Both the position numbers and the translations under genes were made by a program. Positions 18,961 through 28,240 of a DNA stretch of 64,000 nucleotides are shown here, piece by piece (the stretch's first letter is position 1; each line of letters begins with the position of its first letter). The notes below the pieces were generated by a model, which did no database searches, was not told the DNA's origin, and saw only the letters and a list, made by a program, of their open reading frames with translations. Source of the stretch: Poindextera sp963706385 (GTDB taxonomy: Bacteria; Pseudomonadota; Alphaproteobacteria; Caulobacterales; Caulobacteraceae); the NCBI GenBank assembly GCA_963706385.1, contig OY970153.1, forward strand, positions 124,001 to 188,000. The letters are read 5' to 3'.

Positions 18961-20076
18961 ATGAACTCGATCGTCGCGGTGAAGATGCCCAAGTGGGGCC
19001 TGTCGATGCGGGAGGGCAAGGTCACGCATTGGTGGAAGCGGCCGGGCGAGCCGGTGAACGAGGGCGAGGACCTCGTGGACATCGAGACCAGCAAGATCAC
19101 CAACACCGCCGAGGCCCATGTCTCGGGCGTATTGCGCCGCATCCTGGCCGAGCCGGACGAGACGCTGCCGGTGGGCGCGCTGCTGGCGGTGGTGGCCGAG
19201 GCGGCGGCGTCCGACGCCGAGATCGACCGCTTCATCGAGGCGTTTCAGCAAAGCTTCGTCCCCGAGGCCGCCGAGGCGGAAGGCGAGGGGGCGCTCGCGC
19301 CGCGCATGGTGGATATCGGCGGACGGGCGCTGCGGGCGAGCGTGAGCCCCGGCGAGGGGGCGCCGATCGTGCTGCTGCACGGGTTCGGCGCGGACCTGAA
19401 CAATTGGCTGTTCAACCTCGACGCCTTGAGCGCCGCGGCGCCGGTGATCGCCATCGACCTTCCCGGCCATGGCGCCTCGGACAAGGACGTGGGCGACGGC
19501 TCGCTGGAGCGGCTCGCCGGCGACGTCGGCCGCGCGCTCGACGCCCTGGGCGTGGACGGCGCGCATCTGGTCGGCCATTCGCTGGGCGCGGCCGTGGCCA
19601 TGCGCCTGGCGCTCGACCAACCCTGCCGCGTGCTGTCGCTCACCCTGATCTCGCCGGCCGGCCTGCCGGGATCGGAGATCTCGCGGGACTTCCTGGACGG
19701 GTTCGTCGAGGCGGAGCGGGCGCGGGATCTGAAACCGGTGCTGGAAAGGCTGGTGGCCGACCCCGGCCTGATCTCCCGCGACATGGTCGACGACGTGCTG
19801 AAATTCAAACGCCTCGACGGGACCCGGGAGGCGCTGGAAACAATCCGTGATCAGATGATTGACGGGGGCGACTTCCGGGCGCTGCAATCCCGCCTGGCCG
19901 AACTGCCGCCGGCGCTGGTGATCGCCAGCCGGGGCGACGCGGTGGTCAGCGGCCCCGACGAGTCGGCCCTGCCGGCCGGCTGGCGCGTGGTCTGGATCGA
20001 CGGGGCGGGACACATGGCGCAGCTTGAGCGGGCGGCCGAGGTCAACGCCCTGATCCTGGACGCCGTGAATGCCTAG
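18961..20076 (+). CDS. acoC: Acetoin dehydrogenase E2-type protein: lipoyl domain fused to alpha/beta hydrolase
   Basis: This 371-residue protein has an N-terminal lipoyl domain (residues about 3-78) with the lipoylated Lys in DIETSKITN. It continues with an alpha/beta-hydrolase domain having the nucleophile elbow GHSLG and a catalytic His in GAGHMAQLE. This is the AcoC arrangement, in which the hydrolase-fold domain replaces the usual E2 catalytic domain and transfers the acetyl group to CoA. It is followed by E1 alpha and beta genes. No E3 (dihydrolipoamide dehydrogenase) gene is in the cluster, so E3 must be shared. Confidence 0.9.
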   Translation: MNSIVAVKMPKWGLSMREGKVTHWWKRPGEPVNEGEDLVDIETSKITNTAEAHVSGVLRRILAEPDETLPVGALLAVVAEAAASDAEIDRFIEAFQQSFVPEAAEAEGEGALAPRMVDIGGRALRASVSPGEGAPIVLLHGFGADLNNWLFNLDALSAAAPVIAIDLPGHGASDKDVGDGSLERLAGDVGRALDALGVDGAHLVGHSLGAAVAMRLALDQPCRVLSLTLISPAGLPGSEISRDFLDGFVEAERARDLKPVLERLVADPGLISRDMVDDVLKFKRLDGTREALETIRDQMIDGGDFRALQSRLAELPPALVIASRGDAVVSGPDESALPAGWRVVWIDGAGHMAQLERAAEVNALILDAVNA

Positions 20077-20091
20077 GGAAGGAAAACACCC

Positions 20092-21057
20092 ATGCAAATG
20101 AGCCGAGACGATCTGCTTCGCGCCTGGCGTTTAATGCAGACCATCCGCCAGTTCGAGGAGCGGGTGGAGAAGGAATTCGCCGCCGGCGCCATCCCCGGCT
20201 TCGCCCACCTCTACCTCGGGGAGGAGGCGTCCGGCGTCGGGGTCTGTTTCGATCTCACCGACGAGGACTGGATCGGCTCGACCCACCGCGGCCACGGTCA
20301 CTGCATCGCCAAGGGCTGCGATGTGAAGGGCATGATGCTGGAGATCATGGGCAAGGCCGGCGGCCTGGGCGGCGGCAAGGGCGGCTCGATGCACATCGCC
20401 GACATGACCAAGGGCATGCTGGGCGCCAACGGCATCGTGGGTGGCGGCCCGCCGCTCGCGGTGGGCGCGGCCCTGACCCAGAAGCTCAAGCAGACCGGCA
20501 AGGTCGCGGTGGCCTTCACCGGCGACGGCGCGTCGAACCAGGGCACCACCTTCGAGGCGATGAACATGGCCGTGGTGCTCAAGGCGCCGGCGATCTTCGC
20601 CATCGAGGCCAACGGCTACGGCGAGTTCACCGCGACCTCCTACGCCGTCGGCGCGCCTTCGATCGCCGAACGGGCCAAAAGCTTCGGCATGCCGGCCGAG
20701 AAGGTGGACGCCACCGACTTCTTCGCCGTGCGCGAGGCGATGGGCCGGGCGCTGGAGCACGCCCGGGCGGGCGAGGGGCCCTATGCGCTCGAGCTGGTCT
20801 GCGGTCGCTTCCAGGGCCATTTCATCGGCGACCCGCAGGGCTATCGTTCGGCCGAGGAGTTGGCGGCGGTCAGGGCGAACGACCCCCTGCAGCGTTTCCG
20901 CACCTCGGTGACCGAGGCCTCGCTGCTGGACGAGGCCGAACTCGACGCCGTGCAGGCCGAGGTCGCGGCCGAGATCGAGGCCGCGACCCAGGCGGGCCTA
21001 GCCGGCGCGCCGCCGCCGCTGAGCGCGCTGACCGCTGACGTCTACGTGAGCTACTAG
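20092..21057 (+). CDS. acoA: Acetoin/2-oxo acid dehydrogenase E1 component, alpha subunit
   Basis: This 321-residue ThDP-dependent subunit carries the E1-alpha features LYLGEEASGVGV, HRGHGHCIAKG, GGGKGGSMHIAD and the ThDP/Mg motif GDGASNQGTTFEAMNMAVVL. It ends in DVYVSY. With the following beta subunit it would cleave acetoin (or a related 2-oxo/hydroxyketone) and pass the acetyl unit to the lipoyl protein encoded before it. AGGAAA precedes the ATG. Pyruvate dehydrogenase E1 alpha is the nearest alternative; the AcoC-type partner favours acetoin. Confidence 0.9.
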   Translation: MQMSRDDLLRAWRLMQTIRQFEERVEKEFAAGAIPGFAHLYLGEEASGVGVCFDLTDEDWIGSTHRGHGHCIAKGCDVKGMMLEIMGKAGGLGGGKGGSMHIADMTKGMLGANGIVGGGPPLAVGAALTQKLKQTGKVAVAFTGDGASNQGTTFEAMNMAVVLKAPAIFAIEANGYGEFTATSYAVGAPSIAERAKSFGMPAEKVDATDFFAVREAMGRALEHARAGEGPYALELVCGRFQGHFIGDPQGYRSAEELAAVRANDPLQRFRTSVTEASLLDEAELDAVQAEVAAEIEAATQAGLAGAPPPLSALTADVYVSY

Positions 21058-21068
21058 GAGGTATCGCG

Positions 21069-22091
21069 ATGAGCCGGAAATCATACCGCCAGGCGATCGG
21101 CGAAGCGATGCGCCAGGAGATGCGCCGCGACCCCACCGTGATCCTCATGGGCATCGACGTGGGCGGCGGCCAGGGCGGCACGGGCGCGGTCGGCGAGGTC
21201 GGCGGGGTCATGGGCGTCGCCCGGGGCCTCTACCAGGAGTTCGGACCCTCGCGCGTGATCGACACCCCGATCTCCGAGAGCGCGATCATGGGCGCGGCCG
21301 CCGGCGCGGCGGTGAGCGGAATGCGGCCGGTGGCCGAGCTGATGTTCGTGGATTTCGCCGGGGTCTGCTTCGACCAGATCTACAACCAGGCCGCCAAGTT
21401 CCGCTACATGTTCGGCGGCAAGGCCAAGACGCCGCTGGTCATCCGGACCATGTCCGGCGCCGGCTTCCGCGCCGGGGCGCAGCACAGCCAGACCCTGGCG
21501 CCGTTGTTCACCATGGTGCCGGGCCTCAAGGTGGTCATGCCGTCCAATCCCTATGACGCCAAGGGGTTGTTGATCCAGGCGATCCGGGACGACGATCCGG
21601 TGGTCTTTCTGGAATCGAAGGTGCTCTACGACACCGAGGGCGAGGTGCCCGACGAGGCCTACCGCATCCCGTTCGGCGAGGCGAACCTGGCGCGGGAGGG
21701 AAGCGACGTGACCCTGGTGGCGTTCGCGGCCATGGTCCCCCGCGCCCTGGCCGCCGCCGAACGTCTGGCCAAGGAGGGCGTGTCCGCCGAGGTGATCGAC
21801 CCGCGCACGTCCTCGCCGCTGGACGTCGACACCATCCTGGAGAGCGTCGAAAAGACCGGACGCCTGGTGGTCATCGACGAGAGCCCGCCACGCTGCTCGC
21901 TCGCCACCGACGTCGCCGCCATCGTGGCCGAGCGGGCGTTCGCCGCCCTGAAGGGGCCGATCCGCACGGTGACCTGTCCGCACGCGCCGGTGCCGTTCGC
22001 GCCGGTGCTGGAGGACGCCTATGTGCCGACTGTCGAGCGGATGGTCGACGCCGCTCGCGCAACCATCGAGGGAGATCGCCATGCCCACTGA
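21069..22091 (+). CDS. acoB: Acetoin/2-oxo acid dehydrogenase E1 component, beta subunit
   Basis: This 340-residue transketolase-like beta subunit begins MSRKSYRQAIGEAMRQEM and shows DTPISESAIMGAAAGAA, GMRPVAELMFVDFAG, GAQHSQTLAPLF and the C-terminal IDPRTSSPLD and VTCPHAPVPFAPVLED segments of the family. AGGAGG is ideally placed before the ATG. The end overlaps the start of the next ThDP enzyme by 11 bp, so the operon continues. Confidence 0.92.
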   Translation: MSRKSYRQAIGEAMRQEMRRDPTVILMGIDVGGGQGGTGAVGEVGGVMGVARGLYQEFGPSRVIDTPISESAIMGAAAGAAVSGMRPVAELMFVDFAGVCFDQIYNQAAKFRYMFGGKAKTPLVIRTMSGAGFRAGAQHSQTLAPLFTMVPGLKVVMPSNPYDAKGLLIQAIRDDDPVVFLESKVLYDTEGEVPDEAYRIPFGEANLAREGSDVTLVAFAAMVPRALAAAERLAKEGVSAEVIDPRTSSPLDVDTILESVEKTGRLVVIDESPPRCSLATDVAAIVAERAFAALKGPIRTVTCPHAPVPFAPVLEDAYVPTVERMVDAARATIEGDRHAH

Positions 22092-23823
22092 AAACCCACG
22101 CCTGACCGGAGGCGACTTGGTGGCCCGAACGCTGCGCGCGGCGGGGGTCAAGCGGGTGTTCGCGCTGCACGGCGGTCATCTGGAGGCGCTGTTCAAGGGC
22201 TGCGTCGAAGAGGGAATCGATCTGGTCGATTTCCGCCACGAGGCTGCGGCCGGTCACGCCGCCGACGCCTATGCGCGCACGACCGGGGAGCTGGGCGTGT
22301 GCATCGTCACTGCCGGTCCCGGGTTCACCAACGCGGTCACCGCCATGGCCAACGCGCAGCTGGACGGCTCGCCGGTGCTGTTCATCCTGGGCGCGCCGCC
22401 GCTGCGCGAGGTCGAGACCAATCCTCTGCAGGGCGGGATCGACCAGATTGCCGCCGCTCGGCCGATGGTCAAATGGGCGCTGAGCGCGCCGGCGACCGAA
22501 CGGCTGCCGGACCTGACCGCCATGGCCATCCGCAAGGCGATGACCGGGCGCCGCGGCCCGGTGGTGCTGGAGATTCCGATCGACGTGCTGCACATGAGCG
22601 TGCCGGCCGCCGTCGCCACCCAGCCGACCGGGCTGAACGTCCGCCCGCATCCGGCGCCGTCGCCCGGCGAGGCCAGGCGTCTCGTCGAGCTGCTCCGCGC
22701 CGCCAAGCGTCCGGTGGTGATCGCCGGCATGGAGGCGGTCTCGCAACGCACTAGCGAGGCCCTGATCCGTTTCGCCGATGCGGCCCAGGTTCCGGTCTTC
22801 GCCAAGACCCAGGCCATCGGCCTTCTGCCGTCCGATCATCCGCTCGCCGGCGGCGCGGCGGGCAATCTCGCCACCCTGCCGATGATCGGCGTCGAGCGTC
22901 CGGATCTGGTCATCCTCCTGGGCGCGCGTCTGGGGCTGCTGCTCGGAGGCCGCACGGGCGCGGTCGTGCCGGACAACGCGCGTGTCGTGCAGATTTGCGC
23001 CGACGCCGGGGAGATCGGCCGGCTGCGCGACGTCGATCTGGCGATCGAGGCCGATTGCGCCGAGGCGCTCGAGGCGATCCTCGCGGCCGCCGGCGCGGAC
23101 GGCTTTGGCGCCTACGGCGACTGGCCGGCCCGGGCGGTGGCGGCCAAGGCGCTGTTCGCCCAGGCCTATCCGGACCACGACATGGCCGGGGGCGTGCATC
23201 CCTATCACGCCGCCGCGGCGGTGGCGGACGCCGCCGGAGCGGGCGCGGTCTATGTGATGGACGGGGGCGAGGCCGCCTCCTGGGCCGGCGCCTGCGTCAA
23301 GGTCGACGGGCCCGGGCGCGTCTTGAGCCACGGCTATCTCGGCTGCCTGGGCACGGGTCCCGGCTTCGCCATCGGCGCCCAGCTCGCCCATCCCGCCCGC
23401 CGGGTGGTGCACATCACCGGCGACGGGGCCATGGGGTTCCACATCCAGGAGCTCGACACCATGGCGCGCCACAAGCTGCCCATCGTCACCGTGGTGATGA
23501 ACAACCGGGTCTGGGGCATGTCCATCCACGGACAGCAGATCATGTTCGGCCAGAACTACAGCGTCATCACCAGGCTGGGGATCACGCGCTACGCGGACAT
23601 CGCCACGTCGTTCGGGTGCCACGGCGAGCGGGTGGAGCGGTTCGACCAGATCGCTCCGGCGATGCGCCGCGCGCTGGACAGCGGCAAACCGGCGCTGGTC
23701 GAGATCATGACCGACCCCGACGTGATCCACCCGGTGACCCTGGCGATGCTCGGCCAGGCCGCCGAAAGCAGCCAGGAGGTCATGATCCCCTACTACGAGA
23801 ACATCCCGTCGGGCGGCGACTGA
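22081..23823 (+). CDS. Thiamine diphosphate-dependent enzyme, acetolactate synthase-like
   Basis: This 580-residue enzyme has the three domains of the acetolactate synthase/benzoylformate decarboxylase family: an N-terminal Pyr domain with catalytic Glu in FRHEAAAGHAADAYART, a central Rossmann-like domain (AKRPVVIAGMEAVSQ), and a C-terminal PP domain with GDGAMGFHIQELDTMARHK and VVMNN. It lacks an adjacent small regulatory subunit, so it is probably catabolic rather than biosynthetic. The ATG at 22081 overlaps acoB. In this context it might form or cleave acetoin or acetolactate-type compounds; 2-hydroxyacyl-CoA lyase is an alternative. Confidence 0.85.
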   Translation: MPTENPRLTGGDLVARTLRAAGVKRVFALHGGHLEALFKGCVEEGIDLVDFRHEAAAGHAADAYARTTGELGVCIVTAGPGFTNAVTAMANAQLDGSPVLFILGAPPLREVETNPLQGGIDQIAAARPMVKWALSAPATERLPDLTAMAIRKAMTGRRGPVVLEIPIDVLHMSVPAAVATQPTGLNVRPHPAPSPGEARRLVELLRAAKRPVVIAGMEAVSQRTSEALIRFADAAQVPVFAKTQAIGLLPSDHPLAGGAAGNLATLPMIGVERPDLVILLGARLGLLLGGRTGAVVPDNARVVQICADAGEIGRLRDVDLAIEADCAEALEAILAAAGADGFGAYGDWPARAVAAKALFAQAYPDHDMAGGVHPYHAAAAVADAAGAGAVYVMDGGEAASWAGACVKVDGPGRVLSHGYLGCLGTGPGFAIGAQLAHPARRVVHITGDGAMGFHIQELDTMARHKLPIVTVVMNNRVWGMSIHGQQIMFGQNYSVITRLGITRYADIATSFGCHGERVERFDQIAPAMRRALDSGKPALVEIMTDPDVIHPVTLAMLGQAAESSQEVMIPYYENIPSGGD

Positions 23824-24026
23824 CGGGGGCGGGCGCGGCGGGCTGACCCCTCCGAGACAAATTGTTTCAATCACCTGGCGCGCCGCCACCAACCGACGTC
23901 GAGCCGAAGTCGAAACCGGAACTCAGCGACAAGCCGCAACGACTCCGCCAACAGCCCGATGCCGACGTGGCTCCGACGCGTGCGACGCCGCGTCCCAATC
24001 ACAATACCTAGTGGGCTTGCAGCGTA

Positions 24027-24040
24027 TTGATCCTCGTCAA
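24027..24040 (+). promoter_or_regulatory. FNR/FixK box upstream of Bax-inhibitor-1 gene
   Basis: TTGATCCTCGTCAA is an exact TTGAT-N4-RTCAA site. A -41.5 position gives a transcription start near 24075, 14 bases before the ATG at 24089. The preceding 200 bases hold no gene. Confidence 0.75.
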
Positions 24041-24088
24041 GGCGACGCGTGTCCGCGCATTCCAAAGTCGACCGTTAGGAACGCCGCC

Positions 24089-24835
24089 ATGTCCTATGAA
24101 CCCAGTCCGCTAAGCGGCTCATCGGTCCCTGCCGAAGCAGCTGTCGACGTCGGCCTTCGAGGTTTTCTCAGCCGCGTCTATCTCAAGCTCGCCGGGGGGT
24201 TGGCGCTTTCCGCCGTCGTGGCCTGGTGCGTGGCCTACGTACCCAGTCTGCGGGACCTGTTCTTCACCAGCGCGCAAGGCGAAATCGTCGGCTTCAGCGG
24301 CTGGGGCTGGATTTTGCTCTTCTCTCCCGTGGTCATTTTGTTCGTTGCGTCATTCGCGGTGCGCGACCAGACCGCGCGCGGGTCGGGGCTGCTTTATTGG
24401 ACGATCGCGGCCCTGATCGGAGGCTCCATGAGCGTCCTGGTCCTCGGCTACACGGACGCCTCCCTCGTCTCGACCTTCCTGATCACCGCAATCGCATTCG
24501 CCAGCTTGAGCTTCTGGGGCTACGTCACCAAACGCAACCTCACCGGCCTCGGAAATTTCGCGCTCGCGGCGCTCGTCGGCCTGATCCTGGCGTTGGTGGT
24601 GAATCTCTTCCTACGAAGTTCGGTCTTCAACCTCATCCTCGATGGCCTCGGGGTGTTGATTTTCTCCGTACTGATCGCCGCCGATACCCAGCGACTGAAA
24701 TTGATCTATTATCAGGTCGGCGATCCGGCGGCGTTGGAGGCGGCCAGCAACTATGGCGCGTTGACCCTCTATCTCAACTTCATCAACCTGTTCGAGCTGC
24801 TGCTGTCGTTGTCCGGCGGTCGCTCGCGGCGCTGA
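24089..24835 (+). CDS. Bax inhibitor-1 (UPF0005/YccA-type) membrane protein
   Basis: This 248-residue protein has about seven transmembrane segments, with the family features LSRVYLKLAGGLALSAVVAW near the start and the C-terminal LIAADTQRLKLIYY followed by AASNYGALTLYLNFINLFELLL, where the Asp-Thr-Gln and the Asn-rich last helix are typical. Members act as calcium-leak or stress-related membrane proteins and modulate FtsH in some bacteria; an FtsH gene lies elsewhere in this window. AGGA lies nine bases before the ATG. An Mg-type P-ATPase follows after 165 bp. Confidence 0.9.
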   Translation: MSYEPSPLSGSSVPAEAAVDVGLRGFLSRVYLKLAGGLALSAVVAWCVAYVPSLRDLFFTSAQGEIVGFSGWGWILLFSPVVILFVASFAVRDQTARGSGLLYWTIAALIGGSMSVLVLGYTDASLVSTFLITAIAFASLSFWGYVTKRNLTGLGNFALAALVGLILALVVNLFLRSSVFNLILDGLGVLIFSVLIAADTQRLKLIYYQVGDPAALEAASNYGALTLYLNFINLFELLLSLSGGRSRR

Positions 24836-25000
24836 CGCCGAGCAGATTTCGCGGTTGGACTGGGGGTCAAGGCCGGCATTTCCTTCGAAATAAATCCATC
24901 GCCATCAAGAGGGCGCCAGATGGCCGACGCCATGCTTTGACAGATCCCGCCGCAATCTTGCCGCGTTTGGAAACGGTCCGCATTCCAGAGGAATAGTCAG

Positions 25001-27559
25001 ATGGCCGCAGAGCGGTTCTGGACGCAGACACCGGCGCAAGCCGCATCCGCGCTGGGCTGCGACGTCGCTGGCCTGACCTCTTCCGACGCAGCGTCGCGAC
25101 TAAAGAAATTCGGTCGCAATGCCGACGCCCAGCCCCGGGAAGCAGGATTGCTCGCCGCGGTGGGGCGCAGGCTGCTCGAGCCCATGTGCCTGATCCTGAT
25201 CGCCGCCGCGGTGGTGTCGGCGCTCACGAGCGACGAGCCCAGCGCCGTGATTATCCTGGTGATCTTGGGCCTATCGGTGACTCTGGACACAGTCCAGGAA
25301 GGCAACGCCAAGCGCGCGGCGGAGGCGCTGCGCAAGACCGTTGCGCAAAAGGCCGAGGTCAAGCGCGACGGGGCGTTCACATCCATCGACGCGGAATTGG
25401 TGGTTCCGGGCGACGTGTTCCGGGTCTCCGCCGGTGACATCATTCCCGCCGACGCGGTGGTGATGGAGGCGAACGCCTTCACCGCCAATGAGGCGGCCCT
25501 TACCGGCGAACCATACGGCGTTGTCAAGCAGCCGGGCGAGGTAAGGGCCGAGACAGCGGCGGACGCCAGCAATGCGCTCTTCCGAGGCGCCGTCGCCCAG
25601 ACCGGCGAGGCCGTGGCCCTAGCCGTCGGCACCGGAGCCAACACCCTCTTCGGGCGGGCGGCGCAATCTCTGAACGCCGCGCCCGAAATCTCGCCATTCC
25701 AGCGCGATCTTCGTCAGTTGGGGTTCTTGGTGGCCCGAGCGACCGCGGTGCTGACGCTCGGTGTCTTCGCGGCCAACGTGGTTTTTGGTCGGCCCTTGAT
25801 CCAGTCGCTGATGTTCTCGGTGGCTTTGGCGGTGGGCCTGACGCCCGAGCTGCTGCCGATGATCACCACAGTCACCCTGTCGCGCGGGGCGGTGCGGATG
25901 TCGCGGAAGAAGGTGATCGTCAAGCGGCTGGCGGCGATCCACGATCTGGGCGCTATGACCGTCCTATGCACCGACAAGACGGGCACCTTGACCTCGGCCG
26001 AGATTGTCCTGGCGGGCAGCCTGGGCCCGAACGGCGAGGCGCTGGACCGGCCCTCGTTGCTGGCCGCGGCCTGCGCCAGCCTCGGGGGTGACAAGGGTTC
26101 GCTGGACGATGCGCTGGTCAAAGCCAAGCCAGATGCGGTCCAGGGATGGACCCGCCTCGGTCGGCTGCCGTTCGACTACCAGCGGCGAATGGGCGCCGTG
26201 CTGGCCGATGGGCCCGGGGGTCCGACGCTGATCGTCAAGGGCGCCCCGGAGGCTGTGCTGGCCGCCTGTGGGCCTGTAGCCGGAACGGCCTTCGACGAAG
26301 CCGCGCGCAAGGCGGCTCTGGAACGGGTTCAAGGCCTGGCCGCGCAAGGTTTGCGCTCCGTGGCGGTGGCCTCGCGGCCATGGTCGGGCCCGCCGCGCGA
26401 TCCCACGGCGGAAGACGAGACGGGTCTTGCCTTCGAGGGCCTCTGCACCTTCGCCGATCCGCCCAAGGCCAGCGCTCCGGCGGCGTTGGCGCGGCTCGCG
26501 GCGATGGGCGTTCGGGTGGTGGTGTTGTCCGGCGACGATCCGGTGGTGGTGGAGCGCTTGGCCAAGATCGTCGGCATGCGGACCCACCAGGTGATCACCG
26601 GGGCGGACCTGAATAAACTCGGCGTCGACGCGCTCGGCGTTCGGCTGCGGGACACCGACGCTTTCGCGCGACTCGAACCAGGCCAGAAGGTGCGCATCAT
26701 CCGCGCCTTGCGTTCGGCTGGCGAAGTTGTGGGCTTCATGGGCGACGGCGTGAACGATGCGCCGGGCCTGAAGGCGGCCGACGTCGGCCTCTCGGTAGAC
26801 GGCGCCACCGGCGTTGCGCGGGCCGCGGCCGACATGATCCTGCTCGAGTCCGATCTGGCCGTCGTGGCCGACGGGGTGGAGGAAGGGCGGCGAACCTTCG
26901 CCAACATACTCAAGTACGTTCGAATGGGGTCCAGTTCGAACTTCGGCAACATGCTGTCGATGGCGGCGGCGTCGCTGTTCCTGCCGTTCCTGCCGATGCT
27001 GGCGACTCAGATCCTGCTCAACAATCTGCTCTACGACGTGTCGGAGATCGGCATCCCGTTCGACTCCGTTGGATCCTCGGACATGGCGAAGCCGCAGCGC
27101 TGGCGGATTCAGAATGTGGCGCGGTTCGCCGCGGTCATGGGGCCGCTGTCCTCGGTCTTCGACTTCATCACCTTCGCGGTGCTCTTGCTGGTGTTCCACG
27201 CCAGCCCGGAGGTTTTCCGCGCCGGCTGGTTCGTGGAGTCCATCGCCACCCAGACGCTGGTGATATTCGTGATCCGCACCCTCAAGCGGCCTTGGCGGGA
27301 CTTGCCCAATCCGGTGCTGACGGCCTCGACCCTCGGCGCGCTCGCTGTCGCCTTGCTGATTCCCTATTCGCCGCTCGGGACCTGGTTCGGGTTCCAGACG
27401 CCTTCCGCCGGCTTGACCGCTACGCTGGCGGCCATCGTGATCGTGTACTTGGTCTGCGCCGAAGTCTTCAAACCACTTGCGACGATTGACTCGGCTTCCA
27501 CGCGTCAGCCAGCAAGCGGGGGCGAGACGTTGGAGGTCCAGGCGGCCGCGCCGGGCTAG
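25001..27559 (+). CDS. mgtA: P-type ATPase, magnesium-translocating type (MgtA-like)
   Basis: This 852-residue P3B-type ATPase imports Mg2+ or a related cation. It has the N-terminal cation-ATPase domain, the TGEP loop in ALTGEPYGV, the MgtA-type membrane motif VGLTPELLPMITT, KKVIVKRLAAIHDLGAM, the phosphorylation motif DKTGTLT (Asp about 325), KGAPE, and the hinge GDGVNDAPGLKAADVG, followed by NNLLYDVSEIGIPFD in the C-terminal membrane part. These match MgtA/MgtB rather than Ca or heavy-metal pumps. GAGGAA precedes the ATG. The TAG stop is provided by the left end of MITE copy 2. No Mg leader is evident in 24836-25000. Confidence 0.88.
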   Translation: MAAERFWTQTPAQAASALGCDVAGLTSSDAASRLKKFGRNADAQPREAGLLAAVGRRLLEPMCLILIAAAVVSALTSDEPSAVIILVILGLSVTLDTVQEGNAKRAAEALRKTVAQKAEVKRDGAFTSIDAELVVPGDVFRVSAGDIIPADAVVMEANAFTANEAALTGEPYGVVKQPGEVRAETAADASNALFRGAVAQTGEAVALAVGTGANTLFGRAAQSLNAAPEISPFQRDLRQLGFLVARATAVLTLGVFAANVVFGRPLIQSLMFSVALAVGLTPELLPMITTVTLSRGAVRMSRKKVIVKRLAAIHDLGAMTVLCTDKTGTLTSAEIVLAGSLGPNGEALDRPSLLAAACASLGGDKGSLDDALVKAKPDAVQGWTRLGRLPFDYQRRMGAVLADGPGGPTLIVKGAPEAVLAACGPVAGTAFDEAARKAALERVQGLAAQGLRSVAVASRPWSGPPRDPTAEDETGLAFEGLCTFADPPKASAPAALARLAAMGVRVVVLSGDDPVVVERLAKIVGMRTHQVITGADLNKLGVDALGVRLRDTDAFARLEPGQKVRIIRALRSAGEVVGFMGDGVNDAPGLKAADVGLSVDGATGVARAAADMILLESDLAVVADGVEEGRRTFANILKYVRMGSSSNFGNMLSMAAASLFLPFLPMLATQILLNNLLYDVSEIGIPFDSVGSSDMAKPQRWRIQNVARFAAVMGPLSSVFDFITFAVLLLVFHASPEVFRAGWFVESIATQTLVIFVIRTLKRPWRDLPNPVLTASTLGALAVALLIPYSPLGTWFGFQTPSAGLTATLAAIVIVYLVCAEVFKPLATIDSASTRQPASGGETLEVQAAAPG

Positions 27560-27671
27560 AGCACGATGCGATCAGGCGGAATCGCCTGATCGTTGAATCG
27601 TGCTCTATATCCAAAAGCTTGAGCGCGTTCTGATCGCAAAACCGGGTCCACTTTTGCGGAACGCGCTCTAG
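27556..27671. repeat. Two-hairpin MITE-like element, copy 2 (116 bp)
   Basis: The element begins with the CTAG that holds the mgtA stop codon and ends with GGAACGCGCTCTAG. The first hairpin pairs AGAGCACGAT with ATCGTGCTCT and contains GCGATCAGGCGG; the second pairs GAGCGCGTTC with GAACGCGCTC. A spacer with AAAAGCTT joins them. Nearly identical to copies 1 and 3. Confidence 0.88.
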
Positions 27672-27843
27672 ACACCCTATCAGGAACGCCTACGGCCCCA
27701 TCAATTCTGTTCAGAGGCGCATGAGGATGGGGTGAGCGATCGTTGTCGCCTGGGCTGCAACAAGCGGACCGGGCTTCCTTGGCGGAGAGGTTGAGCCGGG
27801 CGCTTGGCCGATGGCGCGGATGCGCGGCGGCAATCGGCGGCCC

Positions 27844-27919
27844 TGGCTCCCCGGGCAGGACTCGAACCTGCGACAAGTCGGTTAACAGCCGACTGCTCTA
27901 CCAACTGAGCTACCGGGGA
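27844..27919 (-). tRNA. tRNA-Asn (GTT)
   Basis: On the minus strand the sequence starts TCCCCGGTAGCTCAGTTGG, has the anticodon stem GTCGG-CTGTTAA-CCGAC with anticodon GTT, the T loop GGTTCGAGTCC and ends GGGGAG followed by a discriminator and an encoded CCA. All four arms pair. Length is 76 bases including CCA. Confidence 0.97.
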
Positions 27920-27996
27920 TCAGCGGGGCTGAAGGAGGCGGGCTATACGATGCGTCGCCGGCGCGATCAAGCCTGCCGGCGCGAGTCGGAAAAAGA

Positions 27997-28016
27997 GCCC
28001 GGCGCAAGCGCCGGGC
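27997..28016. terminator. Strong hairpin, probable bidirectional terminator
   Basis: GCCCGGCGC-AA-GCGCCGGGC is a perfect nine-base-pair stem. It is followed by TTTG on the plus strand and by TCTTTTT on the minus strand, so it could end transcripts in either direction. It lies just upstream of tRNA-Asn (minus strand). Confidence 0.7.
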
Positions 28017-28078
28017 TTTGTTGAGTTTTCATGGTGGGGTGTCTTCCAAGAAGACCGGTTTAGGCTGCCCTGGTATGG

Positions 28079-28094
28079 TTAATCATGGGTTAAC
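28079..28094. promoter_or_regulatory. CtrA-type binding site, TTAA-N7-TTAAC
   Basis: TTAATCATGGGTTAAC is an exact match to the CtrA consensus TTAA-N7-TTAA. It lies about 147 bp upstream of the YceI-family ATG and 160 bp from tRNA-Asn. The controlled gene is inferred to be the YceI gene. A small hairpin GTCTTC-CAA-GAAGAC lies at 28041-28055. The region 28017-28240 holds no other gene. Confidence 0.65.
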
Positions 28095-28240
28095 ATCATC
28101 CCGGCCCGCGAACAGCCGCGACGGTTTCTATCGGCGGGACTAGAAAATGGGCGGTTGCGGCCCGGGCGGCTTGGCCCGATGTCGTGACGGCGACACGCAC
28201 GAATATCGACGCCCCGCCGCCCGATGGAGGACTCCGCCCG

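Noticed and set aside
24853..24875. Possible FixK box before mgtA (TTGGACTGGGGGTCAA)
   Set aside because: The half-sites are wrongly spaced and the left half is TTGG, not TTGA.
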